Made by a program: the position numbers and the translations under genes
Shown: positions 38,611-47,233 of the stretch, one piece after another
Position numbering within the stretch: position 1 is the stretch's first letter
Layout of the letters: each line of letters opens with the position of its first letter
From: Sideroxyarcus sp045866275
GTDB taxonomy: Bacteria; Pseudomonadota; Gammaproteobacteria; Burkholderiales; Gallionellaceae
DNA length: 64,000 bases
Direction: 5' to 3'
Assembly (NCBI GenBank): GCA_045866275.1
Contig: BAAFRX010000008.1
Coordinates: forward strand, 1 to 64,000
The notes under the pieces: generated by a model
Seen by the model: only the letters and a program-made list of their open reading frames with translations
What the model was told of the DNA's origin: nothing
The model's database searches: none

Positions 38611-41127
38611 ATGAATGACACAATCAGAATACGTAAAGTGGCCGTCCTGGGTGCCGGTGTGATGGGCGCGCAGATCGCCGCGCACCTGGTCAACGCCAAT
38701 GTGGAAACCCTGTTGTTTGATTTGCAGCCGAAGGAAGGCGACCCCAACGGCATCGTCAACAAGGCACTCGACGGATTGAAAAAACTCGATCCGGCACCCA
38801 TCGCCAGTCCGGCCAAAATCAGCTATATCGGGGTGGCGAACTACGGGCAGCATCTGGAAAAATTGCGCGAGTGCGACCTCATCATCGAAGCCATCGCCGA
38901 GCGCATGGACTGGAAGTCCGACCTGTATCGCAAGGTCGCGCCGTTCGTGAATGCGAATGCCATCTTCGCCACCAACACCTCCGGCCTTTCCATCAACAAA
39001 CTGGCGGAAGCCTTCCCCGAGAATCTGCGTCACCGTTTCTGCGGCATCCACTTCTTCAACCCGCCGCGCTACATGCACCTGGTCGAGTTGATCCCGTGTG
39101 CGGGTACCGAGGCTGGCTTGCTCGACCCGTTGGAAACCTTCCTCGTCTCCACGCTGGGCAAAGGCGTGGTACGCGCCAAGGACACACCGAACTTCATTGC
39201 CAACCGCATCGGCGTGTTCTCCATGCTGGCGACCGTGCATCACGCGCAACGCCTGGGTTTGGGCTTCGAGACGGTGGATGCGCTGACCGGGCGTTACCTC
39301 GGCCGCCCCAAGAGCGCGACCTTCCGCACCCTGGATGTGGTGGGGCTGGACGTGTTCGCGCATGTGGTGCAGACCATGCAGGATAATCTTGCCGACGACC
39401 CGTGGCATAGTTATTTCAAATCGCCGGACTGGATGAGCAAGCTCATCGCCGATGGCGCGCTGGGACAAAAAGCCAAACGCGGCGTGTATCAGAAGATAGG
39501 CAAAGACATCCACGTGATGGACTTGGCGAGCGGTGCGTATCGCCTTTCAAGTGGCAAAGCCGATGACGAAGTGAAAGACATGCTGCGCGAACGCGATTGG
39601 TCGGCCAAACTCACCAAATTGCGCGACAGCCAAAATCCGCAGGCGCAGTTCGTGTGGTGCATCCTGCGCGATACCTTCCATTACTGTGCCGTGCAACTCG
39701 GGAACATCGCCAACAACGCGCGCGATCTCGACTTCGCCGTGCGCTGGGGTTTCGGCTGGGATAGCGGCCCGTTCGAAATCTGGCAGGCCGCAGGCTGGCA
39801 ACAGGTGGCCGGGTGGATCAACGCCGACATCGCGGCCGGCAAAACCCTGTCGAACGCGCCGCTGCCCGCCTGGGTGACTGAAGCGGGACGCACAGGTGTG
39901 CACACTGCGCAAGGTTCGTTCGCTCCTGTAGGTCGGACTTCAGTCCGACAAGAAGATGTCGGGTTAAAACCCGACCTACACCCCCGCTCGTCCCTCCCCG
40001 TCTATCTCCGCCAACCCTATCCCGATGCCTTGCTGGGCGAGGTGCGCAGCTATGGCGAAACCGTGTTCGAGACTGACGAAGTGCGCCTGTGGCACACGGG
40101 CGACAACATCGCCATCCTCAGTTTCAAGAGCAAGATGCACACCGTCAACAACGAAGTGCTGGACGGCATCTTGCGCGCGGTGGACGAAGCCGAAGCCAAC
40201 TTCAGCGCACTCGTCCTGTGGCAGACCGAGCCGCCGTTCTCTGCGGGCGCAAATCTGCTGCAACTGATGCAGGGCGTGCAGGAAGCACCAGCAGAAACAG
40301 GTCTGTTCGGCAAACTCAAAGGCGCGGTGAACCGCGTGAAATACACCGCAGCAGGCGGTGGCGGCATGGGCGATCTGTTCAACGCGGCCACCGGCAACGT
40401 GCCGCATGTCGAAGCGGTCGTCGCCAAATTCCAGCAGACTTCCATGCGCCTCAAATACGCGCAGATTCCCACCATCGCGGCGGTGGACGGACTGGCACTC
40501 GGCGGCGGCTGCGAATTCTCCATCCATTGCACGCGCATCGTCGCCACGCTGGAAAGCTATATCGGCCTGGTCGAAGTGGGCGTCGGGCTGCTACCCGCAG
40601 GCGGCGGCTGCAAAGAGATGGCACAACGCGCCGCCGCCGAAGCGCGTGGCGGGGACATCTTCCCGATTCTGAAACGCTACTTCCAGAACATCGCCATGGG
40701 CGAAGTCGCCAAGAGCGCAGAGATGGCGCGCGAGATGGGTTACCTGCGTGCCTCGGATCGCATCGTGATGAATCGCTTCGAGTTGCTGCACATCGCCAAG
40801 GAAGAAGCCCGTGCCCTCAACGCCACGGCCTACCGTCCGCCTTTGCATCAACGCCAAATCCCCGTCGCAGGACGCACCGGCATCGCCACCTTCAAAGCCT
40901 CGATGGTCAACATGCGGGAAGGCGGCTTCATCTCCGAACACGACTACAACATCGGCTGCCGCGTGGCGGAGAGTATGTGCGGCGGCGATGTGGAAACAGG
41001 TAGTTTGGTGGACGAGACCTGGCTGCTCGACCTCGAGCGCAAGAACTTCATGGAACTGCTGGCGACCGACAAGACGCAGGCAAGGATTGAGCACATGCTG
41101 AAGAACGGGAAGCCGTTGCGGAATTAA
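38611..41127 (+). CDS. 3-hydroxyacyl-CoA dehydrogenase / enoyl-CoA hydratase fusion with a palindromic insert
   Basis: Bifunctional beta-oxidation enzyme (838 aa) with the dehydrogenase first and crotonase second, the FadN order, not FadB/FadJ. The NAD site VAVLGAGVMGAQIAAH is at the N-terminus; HFFNPPRYMHLVELIP and NFIANRIGVF follow. The crotonase half has PPFSAGANLLQLM and DGLALGGGCEFS. Codons 440-457 (VGRTSVRQEDVG...) derive from a 52-bp REP doublet in the linker, between AQGSFAP and SLPVYLRQPYP. GGAGG lies 7 bp before ATG 38611. The following thiolase gene is separated by a toxin-antitoxin insertion. Confidence 0.93.
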   Translation: MNDTIRIRKVAVLGAGVMGAQIAAHLVNANVETLLFDLQPKEGDPNGIVNKALDGLKKLDPAPIASPAKISYIGVANYGQHLEKLRECDLIIEAIAERMDWKSDLYRKVAPFVNANAIFATNTSGLSINKLAEAFPENLRHRFCGIHFFNPPRYMHLVELIPCAGTEAGLLDPLETFLVSTLGKGVVRAKDTPNFIANRIGVFSMLATVHHAQRLGLGFETVDALTGRYLGRPKSATFRTLDVVGLDVFAHVVQTMQDNLADDPWHSYFKSPDWMSKLIADGALGQKAKRGVYQKIGKDIHVMDLASGAYRLSSGKADDEVKDMLRERDWSAKLTKLRDSQNPQAQFVWCILRDTFHYCAVQLGNIANNARDLDFAVRWGFGWDSGPFEIWQAAGWQQVAGWINADIAAGKTLSNAPLPAWVTEAGRTGVHTAQGSFAPVGRTSVRQEDVGLKPDLHPRSSLPVYLRQPYPDALLGEVRSYGETVFETDEVRLWHTGDNIAILSFKSKMHTVNNEVLDGILRAVDEAEANFSALVLWQTEPPFSAGANLLQLMQGVQEAPAETGLFGKLKGAVNRVKYTAAGGGGMGDLFNAATGNVPHVEAVVAKFQQTSMRLKYAQIPTIAAVDGLALGGGCEFSIHCTRIVATLESYIGLVEVGVGLLPAGGGCKEMAQRAAAEARGGDIFPILKRYFQNIAMGEVAKSAEMAREMGYLRASDRIVMNRFELLHIAKEEARALNATAYRPPLHQRQIPVAGRTGIATFKASMVNMREGGFISEHDYNIGCRVAESMCGGDVETGSLVDETWLLDLERKNFMELLATDKTQARIEHMLKNGKPLRN
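39928..39979. repeat. REP doublet (REPIN) inside the HAD/crotonase gene
   Basis: Two 22-bp palindromes, GTAGGTCGGACTTCAGTCCG.. at 39928-39949 and GTCGGGTTAAAACCCGAC.. at 39958-39979, with an 8-bp spacer. It has the same 52-bp architecture, orientation to the gene and reading frame as the folC copy. Confidence 0.9.
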
Positions 41128-41244
41128 ACTGTGTTTTGTAGGTTGACGAAAAGTTTGTAGGTGGCAATAGGCGGCATGATGAAAAATTATATAGGGCGCC
41201 TCCGTTTTTCGACTGGCGTCCTTATATCGAGAAGGAGGCTGCGC

Positions 41245-41361
41245 ATGTCTAAGGGTGCTGACCGCGAGTGGCGGTTCCATTTGGACGACATGATCAACTT
41301 TGCCGAGAAGGTCATCGGAACAATAGGGGACGTACCCCGGTTTTATTGGAAGTGTCACTGA
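41245..41361 (+). pseudogene. hepT-like (DUF86) toxin remnant
   Basis: MSKGADREWRFHLDDMINFAEKV is the N-terminus of HepT-like RNase/DUF86 proteins, with a good GAAGGAGG ribosome site. After about 25 residues the sequence diverges (GTIGDVPRFYWKCH) and stops, so the conserved RxxxxH catalytic region is missing. Probably the scar of a lost HepT/MntA pair next to an intact toxin-antitoxin locus. The surrounding 330-bp gap holds nothing else recognisable. Confidence 0.65.
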
Positions 41362-41461
41362 AAACAGAGTCGATTTCATAATTTCCACCAGAAACCGTGA
41401 CCGTTGCCGAGACCTGTTCGGCGTGCTATCTTGAGTGCCATTAAGAGATCTGGAGAAAAAA

Positions 41462-41716
41462 ATGGCGAGTGTGATCCTGGCGGAAACGACCGCGAGTGTT
41501 TCCGAACTGAAAAAGAATCCGATGGCGACGGTGGCGGCGGGTGAAGGGTTTCCGGTGGCGATTTTGAATCGCAACGAGCCGACTTTTTATTGCGTTCCCG
41601 CCAAAGCATATGAGGCGTTGATGGACAAGCTGGAAGACATGGAACTGAATACGCTTGCCGATGCGCGTTTAAAGGACGGCAAGCGTCTGGTGAAAGTCAC
41701 GCTCGATGAGCTATAA
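41462..41716 (+). CDS. Type II antitoxin (RelB/Phd/StbD-like)
   Basis: Small antitoxin of 84 aa. The N-terminal ETTASVSELKKNPMATVAAGEGFPVAILNRNEPTFYCVP is the DNA-binding Phd/YefM-StbD fold, and the C-terminal LADARLKDGKRLVKVTLDEL should wrap the toxin. GGAGAAAAA precedes the ATG. It overlaps the toxin gene by 11 bp. Such antitoxins usually repress their own promoter with the toxin. Confidence 0.88.
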   Translation: MASVILAETTASVSELKKNPMATVAAGEGFPVAILNRNEPTFYCVPAKAYEALMDKLEDMELNTLADARLKDGKRLVKVTLDEL

Positions 41717-41987
41717 GCTGAGTTTCCATCCCGATGCGCTGGTGGAATGGCGCAAGCTGGATGCGACGGTAAGCGAGCAATTCAAGAAAAAATTGGCGGA
41801 GCGATTGCAACATCCGCGCGTGCCTTCATCGCAATCATCTGGTCATAAAGACCGCTACAAAATCAAGCTGCGTAGCGTGGGCTATCGCCTGGTGTATGAA
41901 GTGAGGGATGCCGTGTTGTTGGTGATCGTGGTTGCGGTTGGCAAGCGCGAACGCAATGCGGTTTATCGTGTGGCGGCAAAACGTTAG
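41706..41987 (+). CDS. RelE/StbE-family toxin
   Basis: RelE-like mRNA interferase (93 aa). YKLSFHPDALVEWRKLDATVSEQFKKKLAERL is the start of the RelE fold; the RYKIKLRSVGYRLVYEVRD sheet with its basic and tyrosine residues, and VVAVGKRERNAVY, form the active surface. It appears intact. Its gene starts within the antitoxin gene. The pair is wedged between two fatty-acid oxidation genes with no metabolic link. Confidence 0.9.
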   Translation: MSYKLSFHPDALVEWRKLDATVSEQFKKKLAERLQHPRVPSSQSSGHKDRYKIKLRSVGYRLVYEVRDAVLLVIVVAVGKRERNAVYRVAAKR

Positions 41988-42004
41988 ACAGAAGGAGTTA
42001 CACC

Positions 42005-43201
42005 ATGAGCAAACAAGTCCAGGAAGCCTATATCGTCGCCGCTACGCGTACCCCCGTGGGCAAAGCGCCGCGCGGGATGTTCCGCAACACCCGTCCAGAC
42101 GATCTGCTGGCGCACGTCATCCGTGCGGTATTGGCGCAAGCACCGTCGCTCGATCCGGCGGCGATTGCCGATGTGATCGTTGGTTGCGCGATGCCGGAGG
42201 CGGAGCAGGGCACGAACGTGGCGCGTATTTCGCTGTTGCTGGCGGGGTTGCCGCACACGGTGCCGGGCGTGACGGTGAACCGTTTCTGTTCCTCCGGGGT
42301 GCAGGCGGTGGCGATGGCGGCGGACCGCATCCGTCTGGGCGAGTGCGACGTGATGCTGGCGGGCGGGGTGGAGAGCATGAGCATGGTGCCGATGATGGGC
42401 AACAAGATCGCGTTCAATCCCGCCATCTTCGAGAACGAGCATGTCGGCATCGCCTACGGTATGGGGCTGACAGCGGAGAAGGTGGCGGAGCGCTGGAAGG
42501 TTTCGCGCGAAGCGCAGGATGCGTTTGCCTTGCAGAGCCATCAGCGCGCGCTGGCAGCGCAGGCGGCGGGCGAATTCAACGACGAGATTTCGCCCTACCC
42601 AATCAGCGAACACGTGCCCGACATGAGTTCGCGCGAAATCAAAATCAAGTCGCGTTCGGCGACACAGGACGAAGGCCCGCGCGCGGATACGTCACTCGAA
42701 GCGTTGGGCAAATTGAAAACCGTGTTCGCGCAAAAAGGCTCGGTAACGGCGGGCAACAGTTCGCAGATGTCGGACGGCGCGGGGGCGGTGTTGCTGTGTT
42801 CCGAGGCGGCATTGCTTCGCTACAACCTCACCCCTATTGGCAAATTCCACGGTTTCAGCGTGGCGGGAGTACCGCCCGAGATCATGGGCATCGGTCCGAA
42901 AGAAGCGATCCCGCGTGCGTTGAAACAGGCAGGTTTGAGCTTGAACCAGATTGACTGGATAGAACTCAACGAAGCTTTCGCCGCGCAGTCGCTGGCGGTG
43001 ATTGGCGATTTGGGATTGGATCCCGCCAAGGTCAACCCGCTCGGTGGCGCGATTGCGCTGGGTCATGCGCTGGGGGCGACGGGGGCGATCCGCACTGCGA
43101 CCCTGTTGCACGGGTTGCGCAGGCACAAACAGAAATACGGCATCGTGACCATGTGCATCGGCACGGGTATGGGCGCGGCCGGGGTGTTCGAGGCCTTGTG
43201 A
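42005..43201 (+). CDS. fadA: Acetyl-CoA acyltransferase (3-ketoacyl-CoA thiolase)
   Basis: Thiolase (398 aa) for the last step of beta-oxidation. The nucleophile cysteine is in NRFCSSGVQAVAMAA near residue 96, the His of GGAIALGHALGATGA near 355, and the second cysteine in TMCIGTGMGAAG near 385. It starts 17 bp after the RelE-type toxin gene, so it may now share that transcript. It pairs functionally with the upstream HAD/crotonase fusion. Confidence 0.94.
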   Translation: MSKQVQEAYIVAATRTPVGKAPRGMFRNTRPDDLLAHVIRAVLAQAPSLDPAAIADVIVGCAMPEAEQGTNVARISLLLAGLPHTVPGVTVNRFCSSGVQAVAMAADRIRLGECDVMLAGGVESMSMVPMMGNKIAFNPAIFENEHVGIAYGMGLTAEKVAERWKVSREAQDAFALQSHQRALAAQAAGEFNDEISPYPISEHVPDMSSREIKIKSRSATQDEGPRADTSLEALGKLKTVFAQKGSVTAGNSSQMSDGAGAVLLCSEAALLRYNLTPIGKFHGFSVAGVPPEIMGIGPKEAIPRALKQAGLSLNQIDWIELNEAFAAQSLAVIGDLGLDPAKVNPLGGAIALGHALGATGAIRTATLLHGLRRHKQKYGIVTMCIGTGMGAAGVFEAL

Positions 43202-43255
43202 TGTGTGCATTTTCGGAATATCTCTAACGATTCACTACAATTGAAAGGGATGGAA

Positions 43256-43819
43256 ATGAACAGGATATTTCTGGCTGGATTGCTGTGCATGTTTGCCTTG
43301 CCCGTTTTTGCCGTGGAAGTGGCGGGCGTAAAAATAAATGACAGCGTGCAGGTTGGCGCGCAGGCACTGGTGCTGAACGGCGCGGGAGTGCGCAACAAAT
43401 GGATGTTCAAGGTCTATGTCGGGGCGCTGTATCTGCCGCAAAAACAAGCCTCGGCCGAAGCGGTCATCGCCGATGAACATGCGCACCGCGTGGTCCTGCA
43501 CATGCTGCGCGACCTGGGCAGCAAGAAATTGTACGGGGCATTCAGCGAGGCGATCGAGGCGAACCATACCCCCGCCGAGTTGCTTGCGCTGGAGGCGGAG
43601 TTAAAACAAATGGCACAAATCTTTGAGTCCATCGGCAAAGCGGTACAGGGCGATGTCATTGCGCTTGATTATCTGCCCGGCAATGGCACGCAGATCAGCG
43701 TGAATGGTGCGCCGCGTGGCACGATTGCAGGCTCTGCTTTCAATCGCGCTTTGCTGAAAATCTGGCTGGGGGGCAAGCCGGCACAGGAATCTCTGAAGAA
43801 GGAGATGCTGGGTGGTTGA
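43256..43819 (+). CDS. Chalcone-isomerase-like exported protein
   Basis: Protein of 187 aa with a signal peptide (MNRIFLAGLLCMFALPVFA). The mature part, VKINDSVQVGAQALVLNGAGVRNKWMFKVYVGALYLPQK, is the bacterial chalcone-isomerase-like fold, which in bacteria is not tied to flavonoids and may bind fatty acids or other lipids. ATG 43250 is an alternative start two codons upstream. Nearness to fatty-acid genes makes lipid binding plausible, but that is inference. Confidence 0.85.
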   Translation: MNRIFLAGLLCMFALPVFAVEVAGVKINDSVQVGAQALVLNGAGVRNKWMFKVYVGALYLPQKQASAEAVIADEHAHRVVLHMLRDLGSKKLYGAFSEAIEANHTPAELLALEAELKQMAQIFESIGKAVQGDVIALDYLPGNGTQISVNGAPRGTIAGSAFNRALLKIWLGGKPAQESLKKEMLGG

Positions 43820-45053
43820 TGCGCTTGTGCCAAGCGCGGTGAACGGGGAGGCGAGGGAAAATGAATCGGCCGCGCAACTGAATGGCCGATGCGGGGAGGG
43901 CGCGGGAATCGATGAGGCGGCCTTGCAACGCGTTTTGCGGGAACAGGGCGCGGCATGGCATGCGCTGGTTATGGAACGGTGTTCGCACCTGTTTTCGGCC
44001 GCACCGGTTTTCATCAGCGCAGCACAGTTGCAGCAGATGCGTGCGGTGATCGCGGCCGTGGAGAACGTGGTCGGAGCGCCGGAGCCGCAGGCGGCGCGCG
44101 GCGTTTTTTACGGCTACGATTTCCATCTCAATGCGGACGGCGCGCATCTGATCGAAATCAACACCAACGCGGGCGGGGCATTCCTCAACGCGTTGCTCAT
44201 TGAGAGCCAGCGCGCAACGGAATTGCCCGGGGCCCCGGTCTCGCTGAAAAACATAGAACAATGTTTCCTTGAAATGTTTCGCCACGAGTGGCAGTTGGCC
44301 CGTGGCAGTGCGCCGTTGCAGACGGTCGTGATTGTGGACGAACAACCAGATGCGCAATATCTCTACCCCGAGTTCCTTCTCGCGCAGCGTCTGTTCGAGC
44401 ACGCCGGCCTGACGGCGCTTGTCGCCGATCCATCTGCGCTGCAAGCGCGCGAGGACGGCCTGTATTGCGACGACCGCCGCGTCGATCTGATCTACAACCG
44501 GTTGACCGATTTCGACTTGCAACAGCATCCGCATCTGCGCGCTGCCTGGATACAGAAACAAGTTGTGTTCACCCCGGATCCGTCGCATTACGCCCGTTAT
44601 GCCGACAAGTGCAACCTGACGCGCTGGAGCGATGCGGCGTGGCTGCGCGCGACCGGATTGGTGCAGACGGATATCGACGCATTGTTGCGCGGAATCCCGT
44701 CAACCCAATCCGTGCAGACCGCTGATGCCGCGCAATGGTGGGCGGAACGCAAGGCATGGTTCTTCAAGCCGGAGACCGGGTATGGCAGCAAGGGGGCATA
44801 CCGCGGCGACAAGCTAACCCGGCGCGTGTTCGATGAGATCATGCAGGGCGATTATGTCGCGCAGCGCCTCCAGCCGCCGGGTGAGCGCGTGGTTTGCCTG
44901 GGGGAGAACGGACCGCAACCGCTCAAGTACGATGTGCGCTGCTATGTCTATGACGGGGTGTTGCAACTGGCGGCAGCGCGTCTTTATCAAGGGCAGACCA
45001 CCAATTTCAGAACGCCGGGCGGCGGCTTCGCGGTGGTTCGATTGCTGGCCTGA
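43812..45053 (+). CDS. ATP-grasp-like protein with permuted motif order
   Basis: Protein of 413 aa starting with GTG inside the previous gene. ATP-grasp marks are present but in reversed order: the metal-binding LIEINTNAGG is at about 113-122, while the nucleotide-lysine loop WFFKPETGYGSKGAYRG is at about 316-332 and KYDVRCYVYDG lies further on. In ordinary ATP-grasp enzymes the EIN motif comes last. This suggests a circular permutation. It could be a peptide-type ligase of unknown substrate. I know no named family for it, and no partner gene is evident besides the chalcone-isomerase-like protein. Confidence 0.55.
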   Translation: MVDALVPSAVNGEARENESAAQLNGRCGEGAGIDEAALQRVLREQGAAWHALVMERCSHLFSAAPVFISAAQLQQMRAVIAAVENVVGAPEPQAARGVFYGYDFHLNADGAHLIEINTNAGGAFLNALLIESQRATELPGAPVSLKNIEQCFLEMFRHEWQLARGSAPLQTVVIVDEQPDAQYLYPEFLLAQRLFEHAGLTALVADPSALQAREDGLYCDDRRVDLIYNRLTDFDLQQHPHLRAAWIQKQVVFTPDPSHYARYADKCNLTRWSDAAWLRATGLVQTDIDALLRGIPSTQSVQTADAAQWWAERKAWFFKPETGYGSKGAYRGDKLTRRVFDEIMQGDYVAQRLQPPGERVVCLGENGPQPLKYDVRCYVYDGVLQLAAARLYQGQTTNFRTPGGGFAVVRLLA

Positions 45054-45169
45054 AACGGGTTCGCATCGTGGTATAGGCCGCGATATAGGCATGGGCATAG
45101 ACCTTTTTCCCTATTGCTAGGGCAGCGGTGCGATTGCAGAATGGGTCGCAGAATTTCGCGGAGAGCGCC

Positions 45170-45583
45170 ATGCCTGTTTCAACATCGTCTTCAACCCATC
45201 AATCCGCACCCGGCAAATCACTGGACTGCATCCGCACGATGCAGGCGCTGATCGATCATCACGAACAGCTCGAACATTTCCTGCTGGGGCAGACGACTGA
45301 AAAGCCGGTCCTGGCCGAGCCCTGTTATCCGGAATGCGTGCTGGCAAAATACATGCACGGCGAGCAGAACACCGATCCCTCCCTGCATCGGCTGTTCGAA
45401 TCAACGTGCAGGCAGTGCGAGACTTTCCACGAGTCGGCAAGCAGGGCGGTGGCGCGCAAAGAGAACGGGCACTACACATCGGATGGCGAGTTGCTGCACG
45501 CCGTGCAGTCGCTGCGCGCAACCTCCGAGCGTTTGCAGGAACACCTGGTCAACTGGTATCTGCATCACCCGGTCTCTGCCTGA
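45170..45583 (+). CDS. CZB-like (chemoreceptor zinc-binding) domain protein
   Basis: Soluble protein of 137 aa, mostly helical. It has the CZB pattern: HHEQLEHFL, then CVLAKYMHG, then CRQCETFHESASRAV, matching the His, Cys-x-[L]-[GA], and H/C-x2-3-H zinc ligand layout. CZB domains usually hang on chemoreceptors or diguanylate cyclases and sense zinc or hypochlorite; here the domain is alone. The gene stands apart, facing the AmmeMemoRadiSam genes tail to tail. Confidence 0.55.
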   Translation: MPVSTSSSTHQSAPGKSLDCIRTMQALIDHHEQLEHFLLGQTTEKPVLAEPCYPECVLAKYMHGEQNTDPSLHRLFESTCRQCETFHESASRAVARKENGHYTSDGELLHAVQSLRATSERLQEHLVNWYLHHPVSA

Positions 45584-45591
45584 CCCGCCGC

Positions 45592-46686
45592 TCACCGCCC
45601 GGACAAGACCAGCGGGATGCGCTGGCGTCCGAACTGCTGCTCGAATTTGCCGAAATGCCCCGCCAGCGGGGTGCCACAGTGCGGGCACGCGCCCTGTTCC
45701 GTAACCTCATAACGCCGGATGAGATGCCAGTCGCGCACGATCAGCGCCTGATGGCAGTGTGCGCAATAGGTCGTGCCGCCGTCGAGGTCGTGCACATTGC
45801 CGGTATAGACATGCAGCAGCCCCGCGGAATGCGCGATCTGCCGCCCCTCGGTCAGCTTGGCTGCAGGTGTGGCGGGAATCGCGGTCATCTTGTAATCGGG
45901 ATGGAATGCGGTGAAATGCAGCGGCACTTCCTCCCCCAGCTCCCGGGCGATCCATTCGCACATCTGTCCGATCTCGTGCGCGCTGTCGTTGAGGCCGGGG
46001 ATCAGCAGGGTCGTCAGTTCCACCCAAACGTTCGTTTCCTGGTGCAGATATTGCAAGGTTTCCAGGATCGGTTGCAGGTGCGCGCCGGTCTGCTTGAAAT
46101 AGAACGCGTCGGTGAACGCCTTCAAGTCCACATTCGCAGCGTCCATCGCTGCAAAGAATTCGCGCCGCGGCTGAGCATGAATATAGCCCGCCGTCACCGC
46201 CACCGTCTTGATGCCGGCTTCGTGGCAGGCATCGGCCACGTCCATCGCGTATTCGGCAAAGATCACCGGGTCGTTGTAAGTGAACGCGACACTCTTGCAG
46301 CCCAGTTCGAGCGCGGTCCGTGCGATGGCCTGCGGTGATGCCTGATCGGCGAGCCGGTCGAAGCTGCGTGCCTTGGAAATATCCCAGTTCTGGCAGAACT
46401 TGCAGGCGAGGTTGCAGCCGGCCGTGCCGAACGAGAGGATGCTGCTGCCGGGATAAAAATGGTTGAGCGGTTTTTTTTCGATCGGATCGACGCAAAAACC
46501 GGAACTGCGCCCGTAGGTGGTCAGCACCATTTCGTCTTTGATGTGGCCGCGCACGAAGCAGGCCCCGCGCTGGCCTTCGTTCAGCTTGCAATCGCGCGGA
46601 CACAGGTCGCACTGGATGCGGCCATCGTCCAGCTTGTGCCAGTAACGGGCGGGATAGCGTTCCTCGATGCCGATCGGCGCGTCCAT
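45592..46686 (-). CDS. amrS: AmmeMemoRadiSam system radical SAM enzyme
   Basis: Radical SAM protein (364 aa). A first cysteine cluster reads CDLCPRDCKLNEGQRGACF, the radical SAM CxxxCxxC is GCNLACKFCQNW near residue 95, and a C-terminal zinc ribbon has CAHCHQ and CPHCG. It resembles pyruvate formate-lyase activators but belongs to the AmrS group (TIGR04337), always with AMMECR1 and MEMO partners. The reaction is unknown. It ends 9 bp from the convergent CZB-like gene. Confidence 0.92.
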   Translation of the reverse strand: MDAPIGIEERYPARYWHKLDDGRIQCDLCPRDCKLNEGQRGACFVRGHIKDEMVLTTYGRSSGFCVDPIEKKPLNHFYPGSSILSFGTAGCNLACKFCQNWDISKARSFDRLADQASPQAIARTALELGCKSVAFTYNDPVIFAEYAMDVADACHEAGIKTVAVTAGYIHAQPRREFFAAMDAANVDLKAFTDAFYFKQTGAHLQPILETLQYLHQETNVWVELTTLLIPGLNDSAHEIGQMCEWIARELGEEVPLHFTAFHPDYKMTAIPATPAAKLTEGRQIAHSAGLLHVYTGNVHDLDGGTTYCAHCHQALIVRDWHLIRRYEVTEQGACPHCGTPLAGHFGKFEQQFGRQRIPLVLSGR

Positions 46687-46687
46687 C

Positions 46688-47233
46688 TCATTTCCCCTCG
46701 CTGAATTTCTGCACGGTGTAACGCGCCAGGCGAATGTCGTCCGACCAGAAATCTTCCGGCAGTCCGGCCTTGCGTTTCAGATGGGCAAGGAAACGCTGCG
46801 GCTGCGGCAGGTCTGCCCAGACTTGCGGCAGGAAGGTGGCGCGGTGCGGGCCGTATTCCAGAATGATGCCATCCACGTTGGGGCGCAGTTGCGCAAGCGC
46901 ATCCGCTTCGTCAAAGCAGTCCATGGACGTGGCTGCAGAAAGCAGCGAGACTTCGACTTCGATTCCGTTCAATTCGGCAGGGGTCAGCGGCGGGAAACGG
47001 GGATCGCGCATCGCGGCCGCCACGGCGTTATGGACCACGTCGTCATACAGCGCTTGCCTCGCTTCGAGCGAGCCGATGCAGCCGCGCAGTTGGCCGTGCG
47101 CTTTCAGGGTCACGAAACACGCCCCGGTTTTTTCCAGCCAGTCGGCGCGCGGCGGTAGCTCGGCGGTCATGCCCAGCCGGAGCGAGATTGCGGCGCGTGC
47201 CAGTTGCAGCAGGACTTTGCCCTCAATGGACAT
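46688..47233 (-). CDS. amrA: AmmeMemoRadiSam system protein A (AMMECR1 domain)
   Basis: AMMECR1-domain protein (181 aa). The invariant motif LRGCIGSLEARQAL is near residue 55 and RDPRFPPLTPAELNGIEVEVSLLS follows. The human homologue is of unknown biochemical function. It starts inside the 3' end of the MEMO-like gene and stops just before the radical SAM gene, so the three proteins are made together. Confidence 0.92.
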   Translation of the reverse strand: MSIEGKVLLQLARAAISLRLGMTAELPPRADWLEKTGACFVTLKAHGQLRGCIGSLEARQALYDDVVHNAVAAAMRDPRFPPLTPAELNGIEVEVSLLSAATSMDCFDEADALAQLRPNVDGIILEYGPHRATFLPQVWADLPQPQRFLAHLKRKAGLPEDFWSDDIRLARYTVQKFSEGK

